This document shows, piece by piece, positions 43,595-56,400 of a stretch of DNA of 64,000 nucleotides (within the stretch, counting starts at the first letter, position 1; the number at the start of each line of letters is the position of its first letter). Made by a program: the position numbers and the translations under genes. Origin of the DNA: Macrophomina tecta (lineage: Eukaryota > Ascomycota > Dothideomycetes > Botryosphaeriales > Botryosphaeriaceae); NCBI GenBank assembly GCA_024180945.1, contig JAKSGN010000036.1, forward strand, positions 2,046,001 through 2,110,000, in the 5' to 3' direction. The notes under the pieces were generated by a model that had not been told where the DNA came from, did not search any database, and saw nothing but the letters and a program-made list of their open reading frames with translations.

Positions 43595-46200
43595 GATATC
43601 AGGTCTAGTGTGGACTGCAGCGTAGTTGATTGATCCGACTTTCTGTTGGTAGACGTAGATATCTTGCTCTGTAGCTTGTTCAGGATTCTGAGTGATAGGT
43701 TCGTCAGGTGGGAGAGGAACTGAGCGCTTCGAGTCTTCTTTGACATTGAATTTGGCAGTAAGTTTCGAGATGTATGAGTCTTGGCAAAGCCAGAGTTTGC
43801 GTTCGTTCCGGTTGCGGATAATCCTAATGGCTAGAAACCACTGAATTTCCCCGAGATATCTCATCTCGTAGATTTCGAAGAGCTTGCGCTGAAAGTCGTC
43901 GACATAGGCGGTGTGATCCTTATGATAGATGATGACGATATCGTCTACAAAGAAGAATAGGATCATATGTTCGTTCGTGAAGAGGCAGGGAGCTTCTGGC
44001 ACTTCAGTAAGGCCGAGATTTTGAAGTGTCGTTGACAAGTGCTTTTGCCAGAGAGCTGGCGACTGCTTAAGTCCATAGAGTGCTCGTAAGAGTAAGAGAA
44101 CGAGTCCGTCCTTAATTTTCATGCCGGGTGGTGGTTTACAGTAGGTTTCTTCATCGATTGGCACGTGTGGATACGCATTGATGACATCGTATTGCCTTGA
44201 TTCAAGATCGAAAGCGGCCATGATTGCCATAAGTCCTCTGAAGATACGTGCAGCGAGTGTGGCAGCGTAGGTATCCTGAGCAGTCGATTGAAGGTCTCCT
44301 CGTACGCAGAGTCGCGCTTTGAACTTGATAAGATAGCCTTCTTCGTCGAACTTGTATTTGAATACCCAGGTGAGTGGAAGAATCTGTTTCTTCGCTGCGT
44401 GTGCCTGAGTAGCTAGAGCTTGTTTCCAGGTTCGGATTTGCTCAAGTTTCTTGATTTCTTCGAGAAGTGCGTCCATAAATCTGTCTCCGAATGGGTGATT
44501 GAGGAGTTCCTCAAAATTCTTTGGTTCTGGTGGCAGATTATCTCGATGGAGTGTAGTTGTCGGCCTTGGAGTGTGAATTGCAGCTGAAAAGGCGTTGTAG
44601 AAGGTTGACTTTGGATATACTTGAGTTTGAGCAAGAGTTGCAGCGTATGCTTCCTTCCGTGGTTTTCGAGGCTTCTTAAAAGGATCATTGCTGTAATTTG
44701 GATTCTGGTTTCTTGAACTTCTTGAGCTTTTCTCAGGAATGATCGTTTCTTCAGTGATATCGGCTGCAATATCTGCTCCTCTTGGTGCTCTGTTGCCTGG
44801 AGCAGCTCCTGGTTGTGGTGGAGTATCATACTGAGCTGGTAGCAGAGGTCCAAGTCGTTGCTCAGTTTGTTCTTGTGCTTGTTCTTGTTGCTCCATAGCT
44901 TCTTGTGGCACGAGAGCTTGTATTTGGGGTTCCACTGATTCTGAAGGTGTTGGTAATTGACGGGTAGACGAGTCTTTCTCAGCTTGAGATTGAATGGTTG
45001 CTTGAGCGTCGTTTGTTCCTTCGTAGTGGGATGAGGATTCGGATTCTTCCTGAGGCATGAGACCGTAGATTGATGGTAGATTAGGAGTATTGAGGGTCTC
45101 AATTACTTCTTTTTCAAGAATTTTGCCGATATCAGTTTCGGTAGGGTCGTAGAAGCTCGTTTCGTCAAAGGTGACGTCTCTGGTCCTTATTACCTTATCC
45201 TGGCTTGGAATCCAGATGCGGAAGATGTTGGTTGAGTCGTATCCAACGAGATATCCAATAAAAGCTCGTTCAGCAAGCTTGTGCGTGCGTGGGAGGTCCT
45301 TGCGTAGAGAGTAGGCTTTGCATCCATAGGCCTTAAGGTGAGAGAGATTTGGTTTATTGCCAGTGACTCTCTCGAAAGGAGTGATCCAGCTGAGTTTCTT
45401 GAGTGGAGTCCTGTTGTGGATATAGGCGGCGGCTCTGATGGTTTCAGGCCAAAGTCGTTCTGGGAGGTTGGCTCCAATTCGCATGGCTCGTGCTTTGGTG
45501 AGAAGTACACCCCCTGAGCGTTCAGAGTGTCCGTTTTGCTCGGGTGTTGCTGGAGCTGAAGTTTCAAGTGTGATTCCATGGTCCATAAGATAAGAGAGAA
45601 AGGTATTTCCGAGTGTTGTTTCTCCATCAGTTCTGAAGAAGATAACTTTGCCATGGTAGCGTATCTTGATGATTTTGAGTCCGTAGATGGCCAGTTCAGC
45701 GGTGTCTGATTTGTGTCGATACGTGAATGGGAGGATGAAATTTGATGAAGAGCAGGCTAAATGGGCTGTCCATCTATCTCCGTTGTAAGCTGGCGTAAGT
45801 TGGAGAAGGTCGAACGTGACGCGCGAGAAGGGTTGTGACGGTTCTTCTTCCTTGTAGTGCTGAAGTGGTTGATCAGATGGAGTGATGCTGGTGCCTTTGG
45901 TGGATTCTTCGAGGTGTTGAAGAGTTTCCTGGCTAGCGTGGCCAAGGATTTGGTGCCAGTTGGTGATCTGTGCGGCTTTAGTTGCGAAAGCAGTTGGTTG
46001 TAATGCAATAAGTGAAGAGTGAGCTTGGAGAGTTGCTACGTTGCGCTCGAGATAAAAATGACCATTGTGTCGTTCAGTGAAGCAAAAGGTGTTGTTGTTT
46101 TTGCTGAGAGTGCCAGTCCTTGGATTCCAGTCAATTCCTGCTTCGAGAGCTTTGTCGAGTGATATAAGATTGGCCATGAAAGATGGGGACATTGCAACGT
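43595..46200 (-). pseudogene. Copia-1 pol (integrase and reverse transcriptase)
   Basis: The frame from 46192 down to the hAT insertion codes integrase (WHQILGHAS; SRVTFDLLQLT, FFRTDGETTLG, TPEQNGHSERSG) and reverse transcriptase (YDVINAYPHVPI, FFFVDDIVIIYH) and ends at RPDIAHA, where the hAT element interrupts it. It is out of frame with gag: around 46195-46215 the protein should read SGR-x-ITLQDVAMSPSFMANL but needs a frame change, whereas copia-2 reads through here. So this copy has a one-base-type frameshift plus the hAT insertion, and is dead. Few or no RIP-type stops are seen. Confidence 0.85.
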
Positions 46201-47454
46201 CTTGGAGAGTAATATGGCCCTTCCAGATGGTGTCTTGACATTCACGGTAACTGTTCCGTAGGCCGTGATTGGTGCAGTGGTTTCTCCGCAGGTGAGGTAT
46301 TCATCTGGTTCAGCAGCTCTGGTTTGTGTGAATCTGTCTTGCATAAAGCTGTTGCAGATGTGATGATCGGTTCCAGAGTCTAGAATCCAGGATGATTGGA
46401 GAGAGGTATTGGCTCTTCTTGTAGAGTGACTAATGACTGAGAATGAGGCGACTTCGATTGAAGGAGATTTGCTTTGACTGTTGGCAGTAGTAGTGGATTG
46501 GAATCCAGGTTGTCTTTCTCTTTCTCGATTTAGTGCATAGTCAACTTTTGCTTTGATTTTTGGATCCTTGAGTCTTTCGTTGACACGTGTTTGAGCAGCC
46601 TTATTCGGTTTCCAGTGCTTTGGCCGTATATCCTCGTTCAAGTAGAAGCATTCCTTATACCAGTGATTGAGACCACAGATACAAGGTGGCTTGTCGTTAT
46701 TTTCCTGTTCCTTGCCCTTGAAAGTGGCTGGGAAGGCTGAGTGTTTCGAAGACTTAGAGGGTTTCTCGAGATTTTCGATCCGTAGGTGTTGTCGATAGTC
46801 CTCAACAGCTTTGTGAAGAGATGGCTTGTCAGTCTGGCCTCGTAAGATATGCAGTTCCATCTGAGAGTAGGTGGAGTCGATGCCTCGAAGTGAGAGGAGG
46901 AAATCTCTAACTGGTCGGTCGTCTTTAACTTGAGGAATGTCTCGTTGTTTTGCCTTGGTGTAGACTTCTTCCCAGGATTGAAGCCATCTCTCGATGTTCT
47001 GGTTGACTGGTCCTCGCTTGAGCTGGTTGTATTGCTGCTCAAGCTCTAGGTCGGTGGCTTCATTGGTTGGTGCAAGCTTGGCTTTGAGCGTCGTCAAGTA
47101 GGTCCAGGGATGATTGTCAGAATCGGTGTTGCTGATGTAGGGCAGTAGGTTTGTAGCAATTGAGTCCTGAATGTAGGTTGCAAGATCAGCAAGTGCCTTT
47201 TGTTGTTTCTCGTAGAGTGCATAGTCAGCGCGGTAGTTGCTCATCTCATAGTCGTAGGTGAGCTTCTTGTCAGCAGTAACAGTGCCCTCGATGGTTGGTT
47301 TCGTGGGCTTTGGAGTGCCCTCGGGTTTGGTTGTTAGTGAAGGATCAACGAGGCCCCAGATGTCAGTGTTCTGAGCTCTTCCTTTCACTAAGAATAGCCA
47401 GTGATTCCAGTCCGAAGACTTGGTGAGAATGTGGGACTTAGTAGAGTCTCCCAT
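46036..47454 (-). pseudogene. Copia-1 gag and protease part
   Basis: 472-codon frame from MGDSTKSHILTKSSDWNHW (47454), through CICGLNHWYKEC (zinc-knuckle-like) and the protease motif LDSGTDHHIC, to the frameshift near 46200; the last 55 codons are read in the wrong frame. Same order as in copia-2, but the sequence is clearly diverged, so copia-1 and copia-2 are different families. Confidence 0.8.
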
Positions 47455-47690
47455 GTTGTCAGTGAGTAGTAATTGTCGAAGTCGTTGGTCCAGTTGGATC
47501 CGAGTAGTGGTGGTAGCCAGCGTGGCTCCGGTTTGAGAGTATTTGGTTCAGTCGCCGTAGCCTGTAACCGGACAGAAGCCGCAGTTCTGACAGCAGTTGC
47601 GTGTCAGTAAAGAGTACTCGTTTGAGTAGACGAGTTGATCAGCAAAGAGCTTAGAAGTGGGGTAGTCTTGGCGCTCCCCGGGCTCATAAC

Positions 47691-47918
47691 TGTTGAATTT
47701 GGGTGAGTGAAGAGTAGTGAGGTCAGAAAGAGAGTAGATTCTGCCTGTCTCCTGAGAGGGAGGTAGGTATGCTTTGCTTATATACATAAATGAGTGCTTG
47801 AATAACCGAGGAGAATAGAAGCCGATATTGCTATCCGAAGCTTGTGAAGATGAGGAGTAGTGAGGAGGTGGCAAAGAGTAGATGCTGATCTGTAGCAATA
47901 AGGCAAAATAGTCTGACA
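47691..47918 (-). repeat. Copia-1 5' LTR
   Basis: 228 bases, apparently identical to 33803-34030; preceded at 47672-47690 by the half-tRNA-iMet primer site. Confidence 0.9.
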
Positions 47919-48260
47919 AGTTGTCTAAAAGAGTGTTCTTTGTGGCTCATGGGTACAGCTTTTAGCAAGCTTATCAGCTGGTTCGTGTCCTCTGATCGCA
48001 CTGTTGCTTGAAGCCCATGGAAGAGGGAAGCTAATCTGAAAGCTATCTGTGACGTGCTAAAAGTATAAGTTGGTAGCTGAAAATACACGAATGACGGCAA
48101 TCCGTAACGGCAATGGTGGCGGCGGTGGTTGACAGTATTTGATGCGGAAAAAAGGCGGAAAGTTCGTCACAACGAGCATGCAACATCAAGATGAGTGCTT
48201 CGCGCATCGTTCATGTTGCACATCGCAACGATTCAGAACTAACTCTTCACAGAATGCAAG
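47919..48260. other. Spacer between copia-1 and the SDR gene
   Basis: Includes the 3' flank of the SDR gene; nothing recognised. Confidence 0.4.
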
Positions 48261-49204
48261 CTACCATGGAATCTCCGACCCGTTATACCGGCTAAACCCC
48301 TCGGCATTTTCCCAGCCCGGGACGCGGACGTTGAAGAACTTGCCCGACATCTCCGGGCTTGCGCGGAAGACGAGGTCCAACAAAGCCTGAACGCCCTCCT
48401 CAACCGATAGGTCAGCTTGCGAACTGCCGAGATCCGTTCGAATCCACTTTTTCCCCCCACGTTTCGATCAGTGCATGTCCGTAGGAAGAGAGACAAGTGG
48501 ATGGGTGCTTACCCCGGGAGTAACGGCGACGACCGCGAAGCCCTCATTCTCCAAGGCCAAGGCGTACTGCACGGTGAGCATGTTCAAAGCGGCCTTTGAG
48601 ACCTTATACGCAGGAGTGTTGAAGGCTGCGCTCAAGCGTGCCCAGGCAATGGAGCCGACGCCAGACGATCTGCGAAGCGTAAGACGAGAGCTGGTTTTTG
48701 CTTTCTTTTTGTTATTTGACGTAGGGTAAAACCGACATATTAATGATCTTCTTTTGCACGCCCTTTCTCAACGCCGGCAGGAAAGCCCTGGTCACGTCGT
48801 GCACACCCGTGACGTTGACTCTCAGAACGTCGTCCAGGACCTCCCTGTCCTCGTCAGCAGCACGGATGTGAAAGGGGAGAAAATGCGTGGTCTTACAAAT
48901 TTTCGATCGAGTCGATCATGGGGTCCGTGATACCGGCGTTGTTGATAAGCACGTCGAGCCCGTTGCCGCCCTGCAGCTCGGCAACCTTGGTCGCAGCTGT
49001 CTGGATGCTCTCTTTCGAGGTGACCTCTAGCGGCACGAACACGACGCGAGCGTCAGATCCAGCGATGAGCTTCTTCAAGCCGTCCGACTCGCTCCGGGCA
49101 GCTGCGTACACCTTGGTGACATGGGAAGTCGGTTTGGCTGCCAGCGCTGCGACCAGCGCCAGCCCAATCCCACGGGAAGAGCCGGTGACGAGATACGAAC
49201 TCAT
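48261..49204 (-). CDS. Short-chain dehydrogenase/reductase, four exons
   Basis: Exons on the minus strand: 49204-48897, 48844-48737, 48669-48513 and 48446-48261; total 759 bases, 252 residues, the usual size of a classical SDR. Introns of 52, 67 and 66 bases have GTAAGA, GTCGGT and GTAAGC donors; the first has a CTGAC branch site. Motifs: TGSSRGIG (NAD(P)-binding Rossmann loop), NNAG, catalytic Ser in INISSGVGSI (created by the second splice) and YKVSK (YxxxK). All catalytic residues are present. It is likely a cytosolic NAD(P)-dependent oxidoreductase related to fungal versicolorin/ketoreductase-like and toxin-biosynthesis-like SDRs; the substrate is unknown. No biosynthetic neighbours are seen. 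It looks intact though bordered by transposons. Confidence 0.9.
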
Positions 49205-50125
49205 ATTACTGGTCCTGAGGCTGTGGGTGTAACGGCTGGGAGATGCGGTGTCCCGACGGCAAGCGGCGGGAAACTTTTATGGCCCACGGTAGCAGCAGCG
49301 ATGGAGCCCGGGCCTACGCAACCACAACGCCGGAAAGTCTTGCAAGGCGATAGAGACAGCGGAAGATACGGAATTTACGGGGCGTAGCCAAGGAGAATCC
49401 GGCAGGAACGAGTCGCGGAGATCTCTACTCTGTATTTTCCTGGGGCGGCGGATCTCCTGTACGACTAATAATGACTAATAGAGGGCCGGCCGATTCATCA
49501 GCACTGCTTATGCGCTAGGGGAAGATCTAGTTGGCCTTGCATTGCGCTTCGGCCTCGCTGGGGGAAAGGCATTGCCAGTCTTAGTTACCGAGTTTTTTCC
49601 GCGGCCGAACGAGTCAAGGTCTTCGTATACTTTGCCTAGGCACTGCCTCCTCTCGAAATAGGCCTACGTAGTCGAGGGTGGCCGAGGAGTAACGCCGTTT
49701 TTTCCGTCTTTTCTTCCCACAGACTCCTAATCTTGCGCCCTATTTGTCTATCACTGCACTCTCGACGCTCTCCAACGCATTCGTCGTGCAGCTTGTTTTG
49801 ATATAAGATTAATACTCGTTATTCTACTTAGGTGCGGTTTTCAGCACTGTATCTACAAGTTGAACGCTGCGAAAACCTTTCGAGTATCCGATACGCTGCG
49901 CCTCCTCTTGGTAGTCGTCGGTTCCAGGCTCGCACGCCACCGACCGCCAACCGTTCTGCCACACCGGCCGGCCTCGACTCCCACCTGTGCCCTCCTCCGT
50001 AGCTGGCATCGATAGGCCGTGTTGGTGACCACCTGCGCTCCGACACACTCCCAAACACATAGCTTCCACGAGCGCCGCCTCGAACAACGTCGTCCCTTAA
50101 TCGTAGACGCCAGCTACAACGAGGG
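49205..50125. other. Intergenic, no supported gene
   Basis: Promoter side of the SDR gene to about 49450, then partly decayed DNA. Overlapping open frames at 49824-50166 (minus) have no recognisable domain. Confidence 0.35.
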
Positions 50126-50990
50126 TTGTCTAGTATGTCTTCAGGATTACCACCACTGCTGGCCATTCCGGATCATGACATCAATGTCGAACCAGATGCA
50201 AAAAGCCCCGGTTGCAAATACTCAGAAAAGCCGCAGCAGTACAGGTACCGGTTTAAACCTCTCGCTTGCTCGCTTCAGATCATGAAACCGGACTACGATA
50301 TCAGACAGGCGACACTTGTAACCGGGCTACGGAACATCCGGCAGATTTTTGATTTCTACGCCAAGAAGATTCGTCTTTAGGATAACTTTAGGATCGATGT
50401 CGAGCTTATTAACTCGACTCTCTTTATAGCCCGCCATCCATACAGCAACGTCAGAGATCTAGGTTATAGTCGGGGTTTGAGCGGAAATGCGTGTATTGCC
50501 ATCGCTTTTCTCTTGGAGACGCGACGAGCTATCATCGCATTATTAGTTACGACTTAGGAGCATGCAAGCTCTACGTACAGTACGAAGCTAACGCCTACAA
50601 AATAGAGTTTTTCGACGGGTGTAGCTGCAATATCGACACGAGAAAACACTCTAAACCTGAGATGCTAAAAAGCTTATTCTCGGAGAGAGGAATCGACGCC
50701 GACAATGGAGCTCTCTATGTTGCTCATCATGGAGTCTGCTTACTCTCACGCTGTATGATGGAGATCAAGTCACGTAAAAGCGGAGCCGCATCGCCTTTTT
50801 CCCACTCCCTGCCCAGCTATGGCTATCCGGCATAAATCACCTCGTCAAAGGCAGACATATTGAAGGACACTTTAGAAAGGATCAGATAACCCAGGAAAAT
50901 ATAAGTGAGCGCCTAACCAAATGGATGGAGGAAGAACAGGATCTACTAAGGAGGTCTGTTCGACTTTGAAAACACCTCTACGAACGGGTC
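50126..50990 (+). pseudogene. Decayed member of a fungal family of unknown function (often labelled GGPP synthetase)
   Basis: Reads SSGLPPLLAIPDHD, then KPDYDIRQATLVTGLRN and, after a TAG at about 50378, DNFRIDVELINSTLFIARH and GYSRGL; it then shifts frame to SYHRIISYDLGACKLYVQYEANAY, and shifts again to HLVKGRHIEGHFRKDQ and TKWMEEEQDLLRRSVRL. This order resembles a widespread fungal family that databases often name geranylgeranyl pyrophosphate synthetase; I see no prenyltransferase Asp-rich motif, so I do not endorse that name. At least one stop and two frameshifts make it a pseudogene. Confidence 0.5.
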
Positions 50991-53160
50991 AACTTTCAGA
51001 GCAAATAATCACGGGAGAGGAGGTTCGCTTTAATATGGCACAAGAGTAGGCCTCAGCAGCTGGACATGTATGTACGTGAGAGTGGACAAGTAATGTTGCC
51101 AGCGGGAATGATTGACGAGATCTGGGATGGCAGATGCATTTAAGGTCACTTGCTTACATTTACCAAACGATGGCACCTGCAACTCCTAAGATACATAGGG
51201 ATGCGCGAATTGAGGAGAATCTGATGGGCAATGAGAGTCCGACCGAAACATAGTACTAGATATACAATCGAGGTTTCGCCTAAGGCAAAGGGACTGGATT
51301 GGACTGGACTGGATTATTCACGCTACGTCATCCTCTTTGGAGACATAAGAACCGGCCTTTGTACATTGCCATGCATTTAATCCGTCGCTGCTTAACCGAA
51401 AGGCCCGAGTCCAGCGTTATAACGCTGGACTCCATTAGCCAAATCCCCACTAGCCTTAGAACCACACCGCTTCGGTCGGCAGCTCGCCTTCTTTATCATA
51501 CGTAATCTACCATGGTACCGCCGCTACTGCCCAGCGATCTAGGTCCTCCGTGACTACGTCGGGTTACCGCCCGTTACCGCGTGCGCTCCCGTAGCCTCCT
51601 CGACTATGGCATAGCTCTAGTCACTACGCCGCTTAGTGCGCGGTCCGCCTTAAAGACCTTACAGCGACCCTAACAAGGCCGTCTACTAAGGATCTATACT
51701 TAGAGGCGATCTCGGCTCTTAACCTCCCGCTAAGCTACGCCGATATCCTCGCGCTATGGTTAAGCTTATAACGCACTTACGCTACTAATTAAGAGCGACT
51801 CCCGCGGTAAAGTAAGGGATTGACGTATTAAATATCTTTTCTCCGGACAATAGCAAAGCGGCAATAGAGCCCGGTAAGGTATAGGCGCGTATCGAGTAAC
51901 TTTATCATTAACCTTACTAATGCTACTAGTATTAACACCGGCCTATTAACCACTCTATCGATCCCGCGCGAAAGGTTAATCTCCTGCTAATACTTTGCTA
52001 CTAAGAGCGCGGCGGGCTAACTATACCTCGGCAGCGCGCACTCTACGCCCGGCGGGTCGGGCAGGAAGAGGCATGCTGCGAATACTCCCGATGTGGCGAG
52101 CGGGATTGGTAGGTTGAATCCAACGAGGGGTGGAGGATGCTGAAGCAGTAGCTGCGTACGCAGGAGCCTTGGTTTCCGGAGTAGGTCCGAAGATAGGCTG
52201 GGTGTAGGTGCTGGCTGCTTATTGTCTTGGTAAAGGACGATCACAGCGGCGTTATGATTATTAGAAGCTTTCAATGGGTTGGAGAAGGTGTCTCTGGTGC
52301 TGGTTGATGTGAGAGTGAAAAGAACAAGTAGGCTTGTATGATTAAGAAAAGAGAATGCAAACGAATCGCTACCGAGCTATTCGTGCGTTCTCTGGCTTTA
52401 TTTGTAGTGCTATCTAGTCTACTAATGACTTATTATTGCGGTTTGGTTCTGGTTGAGTGACGATGGCTAAGGTTTGCTAATATATTGGTATTGATAAGTA
52501 CCATTGGTACTCTGTATTGGTACGGATGAGTACCATTGGGACTAAACCGTGACAGTTGAGGAAGAGGAGAAATTGAAAAAATATAGACGCGACATGTTGG
52601 CGCGGCTGCGCAACGGAAAGCCATGCGTCGCGCTGTAGTCTTCGGATTCGAAGCCTCTACATCACGGCGGCAGCCCTTAGTACGGCTACCTAAAGGTTAT
52701 AGAAATACCGGAGAAAGTGCTTTTAAACAGCCGCTACTATCGATGCTAAACCGTAACTTAAGCATATTATATCATGCAGTAGGGTATTTATCGTCTTTTA
52801 GAAACAGCTAGTTGTCTTCTATAAGGATAGTTATATCTGTGGTATATTCAACTACCACGTCGCAAGGCGGATGACCTTCTCGAGACTAGCACGCACCAAA
52901 CGGCTGGTTGCTTCTATTAGGAGATAGACTTGCCAAGGGGGATCTACTAACGTAGCAGACGAACCTTAGCGTAATAGTAACAATAGAATCTGTGCTGTCC
53001 GCATACAGAGCTAAAGGTATATCCGGAGACTCGGACGGAGGAAGCGAAGCTTCTCATAGGTGGAAAGAACCCGTAGACTCCCTAACTAGGTCGTAGTACT
53101 TTAATACCGGTACATTAGTCACAGCGATTATATAGCGGCGTTCTACGGGTATTAGTAAGG
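50991..53160. other. Decayed repeat DNA, no supported gene
   Basis: 51290-51310 holds a short GGACT-GGATT run. 51480-52010 and 52640-53150 are TA- and TAG-rich in all frames, typical of RIP-decayed transposon, unassigned. 52020-52620 is less decayed but shows no gene; it contains repeated GTACCATTGG motifs (52497-52545). Confidence 0.4.
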
Positions 53161-53455
53161 TGTTACGGCGCAGCCTGCACAGGGTAATAAAGGTAGGAAC
53201 AGCCCCGCCGAAGGCGAGCAGAACCGAAGAGATATAGGTCAGGGATCACGTAACTCCCGCGATCAGTTGGACCTACTCGCCCAGAAATTAAGCAGGTTAA
53301 CCCAACCGCTTAGTAGGACGGTCGCGATTAGTCACTAAGCGCAACACCTTTACTAAGTATATAGATTATATATATTTCCTACTAGTATATAAACTATACT
53401 CTTTAGATAGCTTTGACCTCCGTAGTTAACTTTAATAATAATCCGTATATTATTA
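53161..53455 (+). repeat. LTR-A, left part (split by copia-3)
   Basis: It starts TGTTACGGCGCAGCCTGC and matches 25319 onward with RIP-type changes (for example GACCTCCGTAGTTAAC for GACCTTCGTGGTCAAC). It resumes at 59252 after copia-3. Confidence 0.85.
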
Positions 53456-56400
53456 TGTTAGAACAAGTGGTGTGACGGCTTATTCAATAGTAAATGGGAT
53501 AAATTGGCATGTCTAGTAGAGGGAGGCCGTACGGGCTTCCCTTATACCTATCCTACCTACTAGGGTAAAACGGGTATGTAACTTGCTTACCTGCTGAGAC
53601 AGGTGTGCAACGAGTATAAGACATAACTAAATCCAAAACACTACTGAAAGTAAAATACACGTGATTAATCCAACACACCCCCTTCACGTACTGCCTATTT
53701 GGGGAGTAGGTAATAAAAAGAAATAAGAGTAAAACAGATAACTAGGTAAGTATTAAACTCGTAAACTCGCTCAAAGTAGGCGGTTGATTTCCAAGATTAA
53801 AAGAAATAACAAAACGCATTCTCCATACTACAAGCAAGCGGTACTACTTGCTTACAGTATAGAGAATACACAAGTAATATAAGAATAATACATATAAGTA
53901 CTAAAAGGGTTAGGGGAGACTCATACCTACTTAGGCATAAGTCCTCTATTAGCTTAAGTAAGCTATGAGGGTTACGCCTCATTTTATAAAATGACACAAA
54001 TAAATGACTGCTAATTGTGGAGTAGGGAAAGTCCAATAGCCGTAACAAAATAAGCGTACTTCTAGCGAGGTAGGGCTTTAGTAAGACCGTCTGCTAACAT
54101 TACTACTATAGGCGTCCACTAAAGGTAAACGTTACCTACTTAGGCTTCCTGGCGCAGCCAATGGTGGTGAATATCCACATAACGTAGCTTGGTGTTGAGC
54201 TTCCCAATGCTTTCCTGCATAAGCCGAAGCGTTTGCGTATTATCGCATTATATTTTAATTTAGTAGCCTAGATCGAATTACACTCCTCTAAAAAGGCGTT
54301 TCTACTAGAAGTATTACTTAGCGGCTTCTAATAAGGCAAGAAGCTCGGCTTCGGTAGTTAAAGTTATAATAGTAGGCTGCTTAATAGCCTTCCAATCAAT
54401 AGCTACTCCGAACATAGTAATAATCGAGCCTTAGTGGCTACGGCGCGTATCCGAATCATTAGCAAATACTACATCACTACTAATAGTAAAGATATTATTT
54501 TCGTCCTTATAGTTGCCCTAAAAGAATAAGGCGAGCTTCTTAGTTCCTACTAAATAGCTAAGGAGCCTTTAGGAGAGCTCAAGATAGCGAGGAGACGAAT
54601 TAGTAAGATAAAATAATAGTGCGGAACAGGCGTACGCAATATCTACCCTTATACTAGTAGCCGCAAATTATACTAAGCCAATCCTACTTTAATAGAGGTA
54701 AATGTCTTGCGCGCTTACGTGCGTACCTTAGTTCGCTTAAAGCACTTCATCTAAAGGAAGCGGTGTTAAAGAAAAGTAATTTTCACTAACACCATAGCGA
54801 GTAATAAGGCCAGAGATATATAATTCCTAGAAGAGCCATAAGAGCCTCTACTCTCGGTCCCTTACAATACGTAAGGCTAGGAACTATTATACTTCTCCTA
54901 GAATTCTCATCTCGTAGCGTTTAAGTAGGTCTTCTTAGAAAGCGTCTACAAAAGGTTCATCTCGCTTATAGTATACCATAATAACGTCATCTACAAAGAA
55001 GAAGACGAACAGACGATCGTTTAAATATAGGCAAGGAGCATTAGGCACCTAAGTTAAACCGAGCTCTTCTAAGAATTTGTAGAAGTACCGTTACCAGAGA
55101 GCTAGTAACTCCTTAAGGCTATAAAGCGCTCGAAGTAAACGAAGGATTTAGCCTTATTCAAGCTTTAGTCCTTCTAGAGGTCGACAGTATATCTTTTCCT
55201 TAAGTAGAACGTAAGGGAATGCGTTTATAACGTCGTACTAGCGCATTTCTAAGTCAAAAGCGCAGATTACAGCAATTAGGGCTCGGAAAATCCAAAAGGC
55301 AAGGATAGCTATATAAGTATCCTACTAAGTAGCCTAAAGGTCTCCTCTTACATAGATACGTACCTTAACCTTAGTAAGCCAGCCGTGTTCATCAAGCTTA
55401 TACTTAAATACCTAGATAAGTGGTATTACGTCCTTATTAAGGCTTTTCGCTTTACTAAGTGCCGCTGTCTCCTATACCCCCTTACCCTAAAGTTCCTAGA
55501 GTTCTATTTGGATTACCTCCAGTAGGTGGGTTTTCATTAGGTAGTTAAAGATATCCTTATAGAAACGAGGTTCAGGTGGCAGTTAATCTCGGTAAATACG
55601 TAGTAGGCCTATAGGCGATGCTTACGCTTTTACTACAGTAGATTCCTGGAAAGATACGAGAAAAGACGTAAACAGTATTTAGTAACTAAATATATTATTA
55701 TAAATTAACGCAATATACGTATCTTTACGTAAGTTGCGAGTCCTTAATCCGTGGATAATTAGGTTTAGATTAATATCCGCTATAATATCACGTCCTCTTA
55801 GGGCATGGTTTCCTCTAGCGGCGCCTAGATTAGGTGGATTCTCGTATTAGACTAGTATAAGCTAGCCGAGTCCTCGTGATTATTAATTCTATTAATCTTC
55901 ACCCCCTAAGCCTTAAGAGGCTAAGCCTTAAGAGGCTTGTTATTAGACTAGAGTAGATCGATCTAGTAATGCATAATTTAAAGGATCTAGTATTTGTTTA
56001 TTATAAATTAAGCCTGCTTGTAGGCTGCTTTTCGCATGCTATTCGCGTGCTAGGCCTTTACTAGTTAATTCTAAAGGGCTTAGTAGATAATTTAGTTATG
56101 CTCCTTATACTTAGGCGCCTAGGTAGCTATCTTAAGTCTCTGGAGTTTCTTAAGTTAATTAAATTAGAGCCGGTAATGGCTCATTACTAAGGTTAAAGAA
56201 GACCTTAGAATTCTAATCTAAGGGAATAATATCCTCCTTATAAAGCGTAATACGAGGAATAACTATCTTTTACTCTTGATTTTACTTCTACTATTATAGA
56301 GCGAGTATCTTTTCTAGATCCTCTAGAGAGAACTTACTAGATTTATTAAAGGTAACGTCTTTTAAGCGTACTACTCGGTCCTTTAGAGGATGCTAGATTC

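Larger units (their letters stand above)
33803..47918 (-). mobile_element. Copia-1 retrotransposon, split by a nested hAT element
   Basis: Two 228-base LTRs that appear identical (33803-34030 and 47691-47918; TGTTGAATTTGGG to GTCTGACA) bracket a minus-strand gag-pol. Next to the right LTR is a primer-binding site complementary to the 5' half of initiator tRNA-Met (GGGCTCATAAC); next to the left LTR is CACCCCCTTCAC, the complement of the polypurine tract. Without the hAT insertion it is about 5.3 kb. The flanks do not match (ATAAA left, AGTTG right), and the left flank is a broken LTR-A with no continuation at right, so the termini probably come from recombination between copies. Confidence 0.85.

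Noticed and set aside
50126..50990. Geranylgeranyl pyrophosphate synthase function
   Set aside because: The family resemblance is to proteins carrying that name, but no Asp-rich prenyltransferase motif is visible.
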